A DNA stretch of 64,000 nt from Macropodus opercularis (taxonomy: Eukaryota > Chordata > Actinopteri > Anabantiformes > Osphronemidae): positions 13,694,501 to 13,758,500 of the forward strand of contig CM061100.1 in assembly GCA_030770545.1 (NCBI GenBank), given 5' to 3'. The notes beneath the pieces are model-generated. The model had not been told where the DNA came from, did no database searches, and saw only the letters and a list, made by a program, of their open reading frames with translations. Both the position numbers and the translations under genes were made by a program. Shown in pieces: positions 24,095 through 37,800 of this stretch. Each line of letters starts with the position of its first letter. Position 1 is the first letter of the stretch.

Positions 24095-27000
24095 CCGTTG
24101 TGTTTCATCTAAACAAGTTAAGTCCATCTATTTAGTCAGTGGTGGACTTCTGACTAAATCCGCGTAGCAACACCTCCAGACTTCCCTACAAAGGACTTTT
24201 TACACTCCTGGTGTTTGTGTATAGGCAACACACAGAATCCATATATTACTAATGAATCAGCATGTAATACATGTAAAAAGACACCTAAGCACTGCTCAAT
24301 ATCTGAGGTCTGTAAACTGCACCTCTTTTGTCTTTTTCTATATTTACTTGAACAAATTCTACCACAACATGTAGCTGAAAGTCATTAAAAAGTCAAACGT
24401 GCAGTCCTGAATCTGGATGCAGCCTTTTTGGACCTGGGTCTGGTGTAATTACAATTTTTACAATCCACCAGTTTACTGCCGATCATCCCGTCGTTTGGTT
24501 CTGTTGCCTGTTACCAGGATGCCATGAATTCCCTCCTGTAGCAAAACTTTGAGTCCTGTTATCTCTGCTCAGTGCCACTTGGTGGTGTTCTTTAAAATCA
24601 TTGAATGAGGATATCAGTAGGGGTGTGTGTGCACACAGAGCCGTCTCATGTTGACCCTGCCTCAAACTGCTCACCAGCCCGTGACACCCTGCTTCTCCTC
24701 CTCCCTTTCATCCTCTTCCTCTTCCTCGCTGTCGGAGTGAAGCAACTTTCTAGCACACGCTCATCACAGCCATTCCTGCTGCTCTTTTCCTCCTCAAGCT
24801 TTGCAGACTTTTTGCCAGTAGCCACACTAACGTGCAAGTAGGTAGGTTACAACGGGAACGACGAAGCACCGTGAACAATGCATGATGTCATGGTGCAAAA
24901 ATGTGATGCAGCATTATTCTTTTTTTTTTCCACAGACGGCACCTCCTGCAGTAAACGTGTGCTAAAACATTACGATTACAACAAAATAAAAGCCAGAAAC
25001 TGCATCAGGAACAAGCCGCTGCTCCGCTCGCTCTGCGGTTGCCGTGGACAATGGTTTTGTCTCATGGTGTATGCACAGCTCCTCCATCTGGATTGAGAAA
25101 GAGTAACGTCTAAAAACCCCCCACACACGCTCATATTCGCGTCCTATTTTTGGCATTAGACATTTTATAATTATTTATTTTTTCCTGAACGCACACTTCT
25201 ATGACGGAAACACAGTAAACACAAATACAACATCAAAGGCACAAAGGAACAGAGGATATGCAAACATAATACAGTGAAGAAATACAACCGTTTTTCAAAA
25301 TAAAATGAAAAGTATGCATTTAAAGCGTGACGCTAACACCTCCTTTCTATTTATTTAACCTGCTCCTCACTTCTGTGATCACCTGGCCCACATTAAAGGA
25401 CAATACCAGGTGGTGGGGGTGACGTGACAGAGGTGGGGGGAGTGTTATTGATGAGTGTTGTTTTGTGGGGGTTCTGAAAGGAGGAGGAGGGGTTAACAAC
25501 AGAGGCAGAGGGTTGGGGGGTGAGCTGGGGGCTGCGAGCCATGCATTGTCAGGAGAGGGGGTCGATGTGTCGGGGGTTTCATGAAGGGGAGGGAGGGAAA
25601 CCGCATGTGACAGGAGTGAGGGGGAGTGTGTGCGAGGGGGGGGACTGTAGGGAATAGGTCTTGGGGGTGGGCAGACCGTGGCAGGAGACAGCGTACAGGT
25701 CAGCCAGGCCGAGGAGAGGTGAGCGAGGGGTTGGGTCTGATGCAGATCATGGTCCCATCCATCATAGGTGGTGAGCCAAGTCATTAAGGTACAAAACGCA
25801 GATTTATCAATATAGAAACACGTTCAGATGGATGTGGCGCGATCACAGTAGCACTTACCATCAATGCTGGTCACAGCTTCCTATCTCCAATGAACCAGAG
25901 CATCCAGGCTTGTCTATGCAGACCTACTCTAGCCTGATACTGCATTTAGTTGTATAATTTGTATACAAATGACATGATTTTGTCCTGGAACGAATACAAA
26001 TAGATGCTCTCGGTTACGCTTTTATGCTACATCTTCATCTTCCCTAGAATCTGGACTGGATGTTTGGCAGGATTCAGGACATCTGTATGCATCAAAAAGC
26101 ACCAACTCTACTTAATGCAGCACAGTGTGTTTCGACTGAGAATTTATTTATAAGAGCAAACTGTAAACTGTGGCTCAGGAGGTGGAGCAGCTGTCCATCA
26201 ATCCTTTGACTGTCTGCTCATCCTCATGCTGAAGAGTTTTTGGCCGAGACACTGACACCAGATATACATGTCAAACTCAAACTGTAACTCATCAACTAAT
26301 CAACAAGTTAGCAATTATGTTAGCATGAAAGACAATTCATTTACTACGTGTCCCTAAACCATTACAGCAGTGTACATGATACAGAAGTGAGCTGGTTAAA
26401 TGTATCAAACACATGTTGTAGCCCAGTTAAGTCATCCATGAGAACTAACTTTCTATGGGGACTGAGGTTAAACATATACGTGGAAATACTGCATGTTATC
26501 ACATGAATTACATCAAGTACTAATGTATAGTAGATTAACAGATGTTCTGACCCCACACTTTTCAGCTGATTGAAAAAGATAAAGAGCTGTAATGTTTAAG
26601 TAACAGTACCTTGAATTGTACTACGTACAAGTACTTAGTTGGCTTTCATTACTGCTTCCCGCCATGTTAGGTCTGCAGCTGCATCCCATTTCAGCGAGTG
26701 CCTCCACATTTCAAAGCCAGACATGTCAGAACGGGCCTATGCAGCTGTCCCATTCCAAACATTGTTCCACAGAAGGCGAACGAAGTTGCTCAGATTTCAA
26801 TCACAGATCCAGCCAAAGTCTTGAATAATGAATTCAGTGATTTTTACTTCATAGTGCACAATTTGTATGTTTAGCAAACCAAGAGAACCTGCTCCACACT
26901 TAGCTGTGACAGCAGGAAGCATCAGAGCTTCACACATTCAACTTGGGTGAAAAGTGGAAAACAACTGTTAGGTTCTCTTGCAGCCTTTGTGTCAAGCTGT

Positions 27001-27872
27001 ATGCCACAGAAATGCAGCACGCGAACTACTATTTTCAAAAATCCTCCATTTTGCTGCGAAGAGCACGTGTGGTGGAGCAGAATGCTGGTCGAGCAGCCCA
27101 CACATTGTGTTGAGCGACATGTTCAGGCTGTTGAACTGAACAAACTCTCAGCTTTGCAATCCAACATCCTGTATGTGAGGGGAATTCCACTCGCTATCCT
27201 TCACATGAAGGAGTAGTATAAAGTGTCCCGACTCATGCAATATTCAACACTTTCCCCCTCATCTCAGGATCCATCTGCCTGACTGCTAGGTTCATCTATG
27301 GGTCATAATAAAGACACGGTCTATTTCCAATGACACGTCAGGCTACATGCAGGAACCACTTATATGTACAAAAAATATGCCCGATTTACAGTGAGAAAAC
27401 ATGTTGTACTGAAAACGATTGTTCAGTGTCCTGTTTTAATCTAACCACAGTATAAGAACACAGCTCAGGAAACAAAGGTTGATTTTTACTGCGTATTTCA
27501 TCAGCATTTGTTGCATCCTACAGTAGCTTCAACTATTGTTGTCTATCGTATCCGTGTGACTCGACTTCTCACGTATTAGCACCTAAATGCAGTATGGCTC
27601 AGTTATGGCATTGACAAGGTAATTATCAATTCTCTTATTGTTTCTATGTGTTGATTTTCGTCACCTTAAAACTATACTTGAGTGCAAATTGGATTATCAA
27701 CAACCTACAAATGAGTCTGGTGAATCCAAAAAAATATATTAGAGTATTATTACAAATGTTCCTGAACGTTTGCTTTTCAAAATAATTTTCAGTCATGATT
27801 TAAATTTTAAGTTATTGTGCATAAAATGTGTCTATTATTCTCAGATCACCCCTGGGTGAGAATGCATTTGGC
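24095..27872. other. Intergenic DNA between ier5l and ptpa
   Basis: No gene recognised. 25400-25690 is strongly G-rich on the plus strand with many GGG or longer runs. 26616-27220 has short open frames of balanced composition without family resemblance. The two flanking genes converge here (ier5l plus, ptpa minus), so both 3'UTRs end in this interval. Confidence 0.5.
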
Positions 27873-27933
27873 TTTATTGATATCACTGACTTATTCCATT
27901 CATTTGCTGGGGGTCACCAGATATATATTTATT
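27873..27933 (-). promoter_or_regulatory. ptpa: Candidate ptpa polyadenylation signals
   Basis: On the minus strand AATAAA occurs at 27928-27933 and 27873-27878, about 870-930 bp beyond the ptpa stop. They are the first such hexamers seen downstream and would give a 3'UTR near 0.9 kb. Proximity only; variant signals closer to the stop cannot be excluded. Confidence 0.4.
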
Positions 27934-28802
27934 TTATCTGTGAAATAAAAAAAATTACTAAATCAGGCTTGGCAGGTGAAACTAATAACACAAATATATA
28001 TATTTATGAATTAAAAACACATGGAGGTCACAGAAAACACAGAATCCAGAGTGAAAAATAAGAGACATATTCCACACTTTGTCTGAAATAAATTAAGTGC
28101 AGCATAACCAAAGAATTTATATAATGATAAAAGCATATTGTGTCATTTGAGCTGGGACCACGATGGAGACGTGGACATCCTATTGTCACGGACTGGTAAC
28201 AGCCAGACTGAGAGGGGAACCGAGGATTCTCCTCTTAAGTGCCATCAAGAAATTAGAGCACTGCGTTCCACTTTTGTTGAGCCATTGTGGAAGTTTTAAA
28301 TATCCACCTTAACATGTCTCTTAAATGGGAAAAGTAAAATGCTTGATGACGGAGATTTACTGCAAACACTATTACGGTGGCTTCCATGGCACGGGCAGGG
28401 AAATATTCTAATTATATTGCCCTTAAAAGCAAACTACAAAGGTTCCATAAAATTTAAAGGTAAACTGAAGTTTTAACAGCAACAACCACACATTTTTAAA
28501 TCCTTTCATCCTTCAAAAGAAAAGCTGGATACAAACTCATAAATAAAATGACAAAAACTATATAAAGATGCTTCAAAATCACAGCCACACTATTTTCTGC
28601 ATTTAATTGTGGATGAGTTATGCTTTTTATGACCACACACGAGTACATGTGGAAATACCTATCTGACTACACGTGGTTATTCTATGGTATTTTCCTTGCT
28701 ACTGTTCATATAGCACATGAAGATGCCACAGGAAGGAAAGCTGTTAGTTCCAACTGGGATTTTGGTCTTTTCCATCATGCGTACGATGTTCCATCAGGAG
28801 GT

Positions 28803-31800
28803 TCAAGGCTTCACTGGCTGGATGGAGAGCAAGCTACCAAATTTAAAGTGCTGGATGACGGGGAATTTCTCCAAACACTGGAAAATGGAAAGACAAAAGG
28901 AACAATAGTGCTTTAATTAACATGAAAAAAAAACAGAAAAGAAAACCAACAAAATACTAAATGTATGAGTAAACAGGTAAACTACGAATAATCAGTGTAG
29001 AGAGTTGCACATTGTGCAGCTCCAGTCACGTTGTTACCCTCAGTGAACACTGCATTGTTTGTTTTTTACCACTAGTCTGTCAAATCAACACTGAAGTTCA
29101 TGTCCACAGAACTAAAGCAGACATTAAGGGGACGTTGGTCAACTGTTCCTGCCAGTCCTAAACCTGTTTGAAATCGCTGTGGACCATCTCAAAGAGGGGC
29201 CTTTGTGCGTACAGACACAGAGCAGGGTGGGGTGGTGTGACTGTGTAATGTAATGGGGGTTGGGAGGCTGTGCTTGGGGAATGCAGTGGAATTGAACTCT
29301 TGTGTGTAAGGTCATCATCATTTGGGCAAACCTCATACTGAAAAACATTTTTCATCAACGTTATGCCGACCGCTCAAAAATAAATGTTTGACAGCAATTA
29401 AATGCAGAATACAAGACTTACAAAACAAAAGCCCCACGCGTGGCTCATTAGTCAAAGCAAACCCCAATTTTCCTTTTCTGCTTCCATGCAAAACGGGACA
29501 GTTGTTTAGAAAAACTACGTTTTAATGAGTGATTTCTTCTCCCTGTGGTTTGGGTGACAGCGCCCACTACAGTGTCGGAGAGTAATAACATAGCTGACAC
29601 CTTTCTGGCCCAACTGAACTTTATTACTTGTGTCTGTAGCTGTCACGGGATCCTTCGAATCAAAGAACGTTTTCTTTTTCTTAGTACTCAGATTTTGTTA
29701 TGAAACTAAAAGTTGAGAAAAAATGAGAGCAGCAACAAGACTTTAGCGTATTTACTAAGATGCATTTTTCTAGGGTTTAAACATGAAGATGAGACGCATT
29801 TGTGCATTTTGTGTGTTAATTGGCCAAATCACTTTCATGCTTCATTTTAAATCAAGAAGAAGACGAGTTATCTTCCACTACTAATGGACCTTCTAAACAA
29901 TCTGGCCATCATCCATTTATGGATGGTTATATATTTAAACCTTTAAGCATATAGTGAATAATATGAACTCTCAGCTGTCAAATCAGCAATATGTACCTTT
30001 GTGTAAAACCTCAGCAAGATTCAAGTTTGTTTTCATCTCTCTGTACATCAACAAACCAGAACAATGTCAGTGATGTGCTGTCATGTAATAATGCTACTGT
30101 ATATTCACCAAATCACAAATTCCTTTATTCGCCAACACTAGAGGTCGGATATCTAGCCACGGCCTGTACATCTGAACGGTCCTTGCCAAATGTGCCGACA
30201 CTCGATCACATATGGATTTGGTTTGCTCATTGCTATTAGCAATGTGGCCCTACGCTACTTTCTGAGTGGGCTGGGAAGCTTGATTGCAACATGAATGAAC
30301 AGATGGACGTTTGAACGCAGTATAACTGACTAACTGCCACAAGTCTTCCTATAGAAGTGTTTAAAATTCGATGCCATGCTTTGAAGAGTTGATTCAGTAT
30401 CACTAAATACTGCAATACATAAGTGTGTTCATATTTTCCTACCCGCTTGTATGTGAATCAACCTTTGAGTGTTTGTAAAAAAACTTTCTTTGATACAGAT
30501 AAAATTACACATGATGTTTAGTACGATGACCTCACATTATTTTTTCTGTGCAACCCTGTGGTTGCTTGGATCAGTTTGTTAGCTAATCTTTAACAAAAGT
30601 ACAGACCAGAGACAGTGTAGAGGACAGTCAGTTACCATTTACCAAATGAGCAGACTTATTATTTTCTACTGTCCATTTATGTTCCAAAAAGCCCCAGAGC
30701 CCCACAACCACGTTCTGGTTCAGACAGAACTGAGTAGATTCTGATCTTTCTAGGTAGTATGACTCTCTGCCCGTAACCCTGTGTGGGGCCAGCAAAAGGG
30801 AGAGAGGAATGCAGTGCTGCTGATGGTTGCTCCAGGCTCAGAGGAAGGTCGGGACAGAGGGAGGGGAGGATTTAATGAAGGGAACAGCGGAGGAGGGGGA
30901 AGGAGGAGGATGGGGTGGAGGGGGAGGGGGAGGCAGACAGCTTGGCCCCTCAACTCTTTGGGAAGACTCACAGGCTGCTCTGAAAAACACAGGATGTGGG
31001 CAGGCGGGAGAGAATGAGCTTAGACATCCCCCCCAACCCCGCCCTTTAACACACAGACACACAATTCCATTCCTCTCTTAACCCTTTCCTTCCACAGGAC
31101 AAGCAGTAACAGCCTTCTGCTTTTTAAAGAACCAGTTAACTGATATTGAAACGCGTAGTTCGTGGGCCATTTATTGTCCAACTTGCTTTCTCACTAGATG
31201 CTTTTCAATTTGGCGAGTGCATAACCTTCCCTTTACGTAAGGAAAATACTGGTCACAGTAGTTCATAGGGGGAAAATCGAATATCATTACATGTGGCAAT
31301 GCCGCTTTGTATTGAAATAATAAAACCCCTTCTAATTTGAAACAGAAGACCACAGTGAAAAGGATCCAACTAGGAAAATGTAACTTATTCAAGCTTTAGA
31401 ATCGAGAAAATATGCTGCAATATTAGGGATTTCTGAGAAAACATGCATTCAGTGATGTGGGATCACATCCCTTTAAAAAGTCATTACTCCCAGGTTCATG
31501 AGCCCAAAGTGGCCAAACACTGGTCCAAGTCGTGCCCTGCTTATTGTGGCCACTGTTGGATGGGCTTCTGCTTCACACGTCTTGGTCTTGATAAAACCTT
31601 TTTATCAACCTTGTAGTTGTCCTGTAGCCTTCGCCAGCCCCTGATGGAAGCAGGCTTTGATTCTAGACTAGCGCCAGTCTGGAACAGCTGGTTGTCCAAA
31701 AAAACAAAGGACCGCTTCCAAACTAGCTTGGTGGAAAAGGAAAAGCTGTCCAGCTTTGAGCTAAATCACAGCACGCTAATAGACTTTAAATGACAACGCT

Positions 31801-34800
31801 GAAAAGTCTGGTTTATTGAGGTCACTTGGTGTAACATACATGGACCTAGAGGAAAAGCTCTGCTGGCTATGCCGGTGGAAGATTCCAGACGTAGTATCCT
31901 TCCTCTATCAGGCGAAACACTTTATCTGTGTCTCACTCTGATTCTCCTAGATTTACATTTTTTCATGCTAATGTGTTAAACTAAGACACTGAACAGGACA
32001 GTTGACTAAAGTATAATGTAAGAATATAAGTTTGTCACACACATAATTTCCAACAAGCTGGAATCACAACTACCACAGTTTGTTTTTTTAGGTTAAAAGA
32101 AGCAAGTAAGTAAAATATATGTATATAAGTATATGATATTTTCTTGGTACTTTGTAGTAGTTTTGTGCTTTTAATATATTTTTATGTATGTACACATTTT
32201 GGATTTCACAGACCTGTGTGTATATGCCTGCAGCATGAACTGAAAACAGTGTTACTGGGGTGGAATGTAGTGGATGTACCTCTGCCTTGTACATTCTGAT
32301 CAGACCCTGGTTGACTTTGGACCAAGAAGGAACGGCACTGATGTTCCACAGCTGGTTGGAGTGTTCAGCAAATGGACCAGTCTTCATCTAGAAAACAGAG
32401 ACAGAGTCCTTAAGTGAAAGGGAAGAACCGAAAGACAACAGTTACAACAGCTCATCATGTTGAAAAATGAGAGGGAACGTGAATCCTTCGTGCTTTGGAT
32501 CACCTTAGAGTAGTCAGCTTCAGTGGTATCTTTGTGATGACGAACATGAACTATAAATGTTTGGAACAGACTTAACATCCTGAAACAATCAAGACATTGT
32601 GGTTTGGGATGTTTCTATGGACATGTGCTGTACACAGTAAATATGGGTCACCAGTAGATTCTGAATTAATGCTGACTGCAGCTGCTCCCCCCCAATCAGC
32701 AAAGAAAGAAAAAACTAATTCCATAAAAACATCTTGGATATTTATTTGGACTTTTTAAGTTGAAAGTCACTTTTGGCTAAACATGGAAAACATCTTGTGA
32801 CTGAGGAAAGTATCTAGAGATGATATATCCTGTAACCAGTCCAATCCGACTGACTTTAAGCCAGACGGTCTCATTTTCCACACTTTTCTGAGTGGGTAAT
32901 CAAAACAATTCCAGGTTTGTGGTGGGCTGAGACATTAGAGCACAGGTAACATTGTTATATTAATAATATATCACGTGGCTACTTGACTGACCCGGACTCT
33001 GGAGATCACCATTAGCCTCTCAAGTTTGACAGCACCTTCCGCCCTTTAAGACTTCGATACATTAACTTCTATTCACAAAATCTCGACTTCTGTTACAACA
33101 ATGACATAAATAATAAATACTTTAATTAACAATGAATTTGTTACCCAATAAAGAGATAGTTCACAATATCCTGTAGCGAGTAAGAGAGACAAAAAAATGA
33201 TTCGATTTAGAAATGTATAAATGAAGTGAACGCTGTAGACTGCTTTCCCACCATTTTCTCCCAGGAGGCTGTGGAAACCAAAACCAGACCCCAGGGCATC
33301 AATCCCACCACCAACCCCCACCAACACACACACACGCACGCACGCGCACACACACTTTCCAGGGCCTTGCATGACAACACATGGGGGAAGGGCAACGGAG
33401 ACTGAGGAAAGGGGGTGGACACTGCCCGTATTCCCTGAAGGAAGGACTGATTCACAGCAGCATGTGGGGAAGGAAGTGACTAATGTTTGGATACACACAC
33501 ACACAGACACACACAGACACACACAGACACACACAGACACACACACACACACACACACACACACATTAAAAGAAGAAGAAAAGACCATGCGTTTAGAGTA
33601 TCCACGTGTGTGTGAATGGCTGAAAAATGTTGCTGCATGCTCACAGGCGTGTCTGAGCAACAGTAAACAAAAGACAAACAAGCCAGACGTAACGACGGCT
33701 GAGGCCGGACTCAGGTATTTGGCCCACATTAAAACAAGGCAAAGAGCTGTGTTGCTGAGTGGGTGTGTCATGTACCTGTAAGACAAATACCAATACCAGT
33801 TGGATCTTAGCACAAGGTTCTTTGTGAAAAGCTTGGAAATGAACCTACTTCTTATCCTACTTGGAATATTCAAAACAGCATCAACGTCAGTATAGACAGG
33901 ACTGTACGACTGAAGTTATCATAGAGGCCTTAGTTTTAGATGCTGAAGTAAAATCACAAAGCAATGCACCAGGGATGAGTTAGACAAACTGGTTTGTTTC
34001 AGTGATTTGAACATCATTTTATTGTCCAAATAGATGATGGAGTGGCACAGGTTGAGATGTTTAGAAAGCTGTCGATGTTACAGACTGGCCCCAACTATTA
34101 ACAAAAGCCCCTTTCACACACAGAAATCCTGAACATGTCAGGACGAGAAGAGAAACTAGTGAGATTTCCTGCAACTGAAATGAAAGTCTACTCTGTTCAT
34201 TGAGCTACCTAGTCCAGTCTGACCCAAGCATGTATAGTTGTACTTCATCAACAATCTGATTCCTTTGTAAAAGAGAGAATTAACCTCAGATGGGTCAGGT
34301 CTGGTTGAGTACTGCAAGTGTGAACACGATCGGTTTCAATGACTTTACGTCGGTTATCACACCCAAGCCTGTGTGGTCACCGACCGGCCTGTTTGTCAGA
34401 GCTGTAGCCAAAGTTAGTGCTCCTCATGCAAGGTCACCTTTTTAACAGAGAGAAACCAGCTTTGATTTTGTTCAGACACAATGGGAATTAAATCACAGTA
34501 TCCAAATGTAACATCTTAAAATGTGCTTCTTAATTCTGATGAACAGGATCAAACCAAGTACAAAGCATGTAAAACACAAAAACGCCAAAATTGAAGTTAG
34601 AAAAACAACCAACAAAAATTATGAGTCAAACAACAAGCTTCCCTTTAAAACTAAGCATCCTTTCATAAATGCCAGGAGAGGGAGAGGAAAACAGTGAAGG
34701 AAGTGTGCCTGAGTGGGAAGAAGGAAGAGGATGTAGCGGCTCCACCAACGCCCACCTCTACTTCCCTCCCCTCCTTTTCCTTCTAAAACTAAAAACAAAA

Positions 34801-37800
34801 TGCATGGTTCCTGTTCTGGCACCGTACCAACTCGGTGCACCTGCACCCCATGGGTGAAGAAACTAAAATGTAAACAGTGACAGGAACAACAACCAATAAA
34901 TACATTTAATGATCTGCAAGAAGTGAGCAGAATAAGCGTTCAGGGTGGGAGGAAGACCTGAAACCTTCCCATCTCTACTGAACACAGGCTCACTCTCAGC
35001 ATCGGCTGCCAGTGCTGCAAACAAACGTTAAAGATGATCTATTATTATTATTATTAATAGGCCTTTTATGGTTACATCATCTTTATCCCATAGTTGTGCT
35101 TCTTCTTCTCGGTCTCTCTTTCTACGATGTGTCTTTACAGCTGGATGTTTCCAGTGTGTGGCTGCTGGTCGAACCAACCTGTTGCTTTTTGCTCTGTTCT
35201 GTCACTTCACCACAGCCAGGGATTTTTTGTAATATAATTCCATGTATTGATGTGCCTCAAGTCAAAGTTCTCACAGTTTTTTAGGGTTTATCCAGTTCAC
35301 ATATTCTCATTTAAGTGTCTCCATGTGTCAGCAGTGAGGAAGCCATACTACTGTGGACCACTGCCCTGCTTGTCCACTTTCAGGGCTTTATTCACTCTTC
35401 GTTCCCTGGAACAGACAACAGTGGGAAGACACCAATTACCTTCCTCTCCCCAGTTTCCCCTCATCTCAGCTGGTACTGTATCTGTCAAACTTTAGACTGA
35501 GAGAACTCAGCCGAGTGGACAGACCTCAAATTGGCCTCCTCATCACTCTGCACTTGATAGTTTTACTGTAAACACCTTTTTTAAGAATGTGCCCATTTTA
35601 TTAAAGTAACTAGCTTTGATGGAGCTGTTGTACAGATGTTTCTCTCATTCTTCTCTTACCAGTCTCTTTCCCCGCCAGACAACCATCATTCTAACTGGCA
35701 CAGCTCAGTTAACTCTAGCTCTTTTGTCCAGACTAATGTGTGTCTGTGAGCTGTTTGTTGCTGAACATGTAATGGACAGTATGGTTAACAGAGGCTTTTC
35801 ATTTAAATAGACATCACCCACTGCTGATCCAAGCAATGTGACTGAACTGTGACAGTAAAGTATCAGGAGTTAAAACTAAAACTATTATCTGATCCACACA
35901 TGCTGAGGAGAAATACAGGAGTTTATTGATCTGAACGGAAGCACAGATAACAACTGAACAATGGTTTTGTTGCATCATTTACACTGAATTGCGTTGTTCT
36001 TACATCTACACCGCTACCATAGCAAAGACGTCAGAGGATGAGCACACAACTTGAACACAAAAGCAGATAAGTACAGCAAGTTGTATGTATATATGTATGT
36101 GTTTCAGCCTCCCACCTCATTTATGAACTTGATGCACTCGAGAAACATGTAGTCTTGGTGATGCTCGTTTACAACTCTCTCATCAATGAAGTGCCGAGGC
36201 TCCAGAGTTGGATGATCTGGAGGAAGATTTAGGTGTAAGTGCACATGTTTACCAGCAGGTGTCATCACAGAGCTTCCCATTAAATGACCCTCAATGATTT
36301 GAACATTAATCAAGGTTGTGTCATCTGAAATCAGAGCCTTTAACTGTTACATAAAACATCAGAATAGGACAGTTATCTTAGCTTGAATTCATGCTGGTCT
36401 GTCTCTGATGTCGTTGTTTTGATCAACTGTGCCTTCACTTTGTCACATTTTGTAAACCTTTGTGCTTGTTTTCAATGAAAGCATAGGCCTTTCAGTTTCA
36501 GGATGCTAGTATTGTTCAGCTGAGTCACTCACAGCTTGCTGAGACACAATAGAAGGAAACCATCTTAAATGTTATCATTAACATATGTCAAAATTTGAAA
36601 TAAAAGTCACAAACTACAAAGGACTGGACAAATCAGGGTCTAGTTACTGTGTGTGTGACAGTTACAGTCTGCCCAGAGATCACTCATAAACACTTCTACT
36701 ACTTCCAGAGAACAAAAATAAACATTGGGCTCAAAAAAACGTACGGTGACACACTGTCACCCAGCTTTGATTTTTCACTACAGGTCAATGTTGAAGTCAG
36801 TGCATGGATGTGCAGTCTCTATATTACAGAATACACATACAGACACTAACATGCAGGAGGATTATGACATATATCAGACAGCCAAGGAGTCTCTATGTCT
36901 TTCTTATAGTGTAGCTTCAACCTCAAGCAAGCGACAGCACATAACAGCCTCAGCCTCCCCTCATATCCATATAGAGCTTTAATATTGTTTTTTAAAAATA
37001 ATAATATAGCTACAGTCAGTTCTTACCTATAAACTGGGAACTACCCCATATGAATGGCAGGAACTGGAAGTCATCCAATCCCCACACACCTTGACTTCCA
37101 GCTGGCTCCATTCTGTAGGTCCTCTGCAGTTTTCTCATCACTGATAGGTACCTGAAGACACACACCAACAGCACAATGATTTTGATTCTGTACAAGAATT
37201 ATTATGCCGTGTGACTACAGAGATATCGTTTCTACAATCCACACAATAAAGTGGAGTGGATACAACAGATGCTCTGTATGATAACAACATTAACAGTGGC
37301 CAAAACCCTTCTGTGGTTATTCAGTCACCCAGTGGTTTACTTGACAGTCTGTGTCAAAGTCTAAACTAAATCATCCTCTGGGGCCATGAATGTCTGCAAA
37401 AAGGTACATGTCACAAAAACAGAATTAATCATGTAATAAAGGAAGTCAAAATTTGGAGATTACAATTTCAAACTCAGACAGAAATCTCAAAAATAATTTT
37501 ACCACTGAATAGGTCAGTGGCCCATTCAGAATTCCACACTAAAGTGGAGCACCAGCCTCACAGAATGCACATCATGTGTATAGTGACATTTACCACGAAG
37601 GCTGTCACAACAACAGCTCACCTGTCAAAAACCTTAAAAACAATAGCCAGCTGATCATCTACCCTGAGAGCTCCAACCTTACAGAGGCAGCAGAGAAACG
37701 CAGCAAAAGCAGCTTCATGACCTGAAAAGACAAACACACATGAAGTCATCAAATCATTCACTTTACTCTGATCCTTCATTTTCAGTAATTACCATAAAGT

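Noticed and set aside
33073..33873. 266-residue minus-strand open frame in ptpa intron 8
   Set aside because: It is carried through a CA/GT microsatellite giving a CVCV run, and the rest has no family resemblance.
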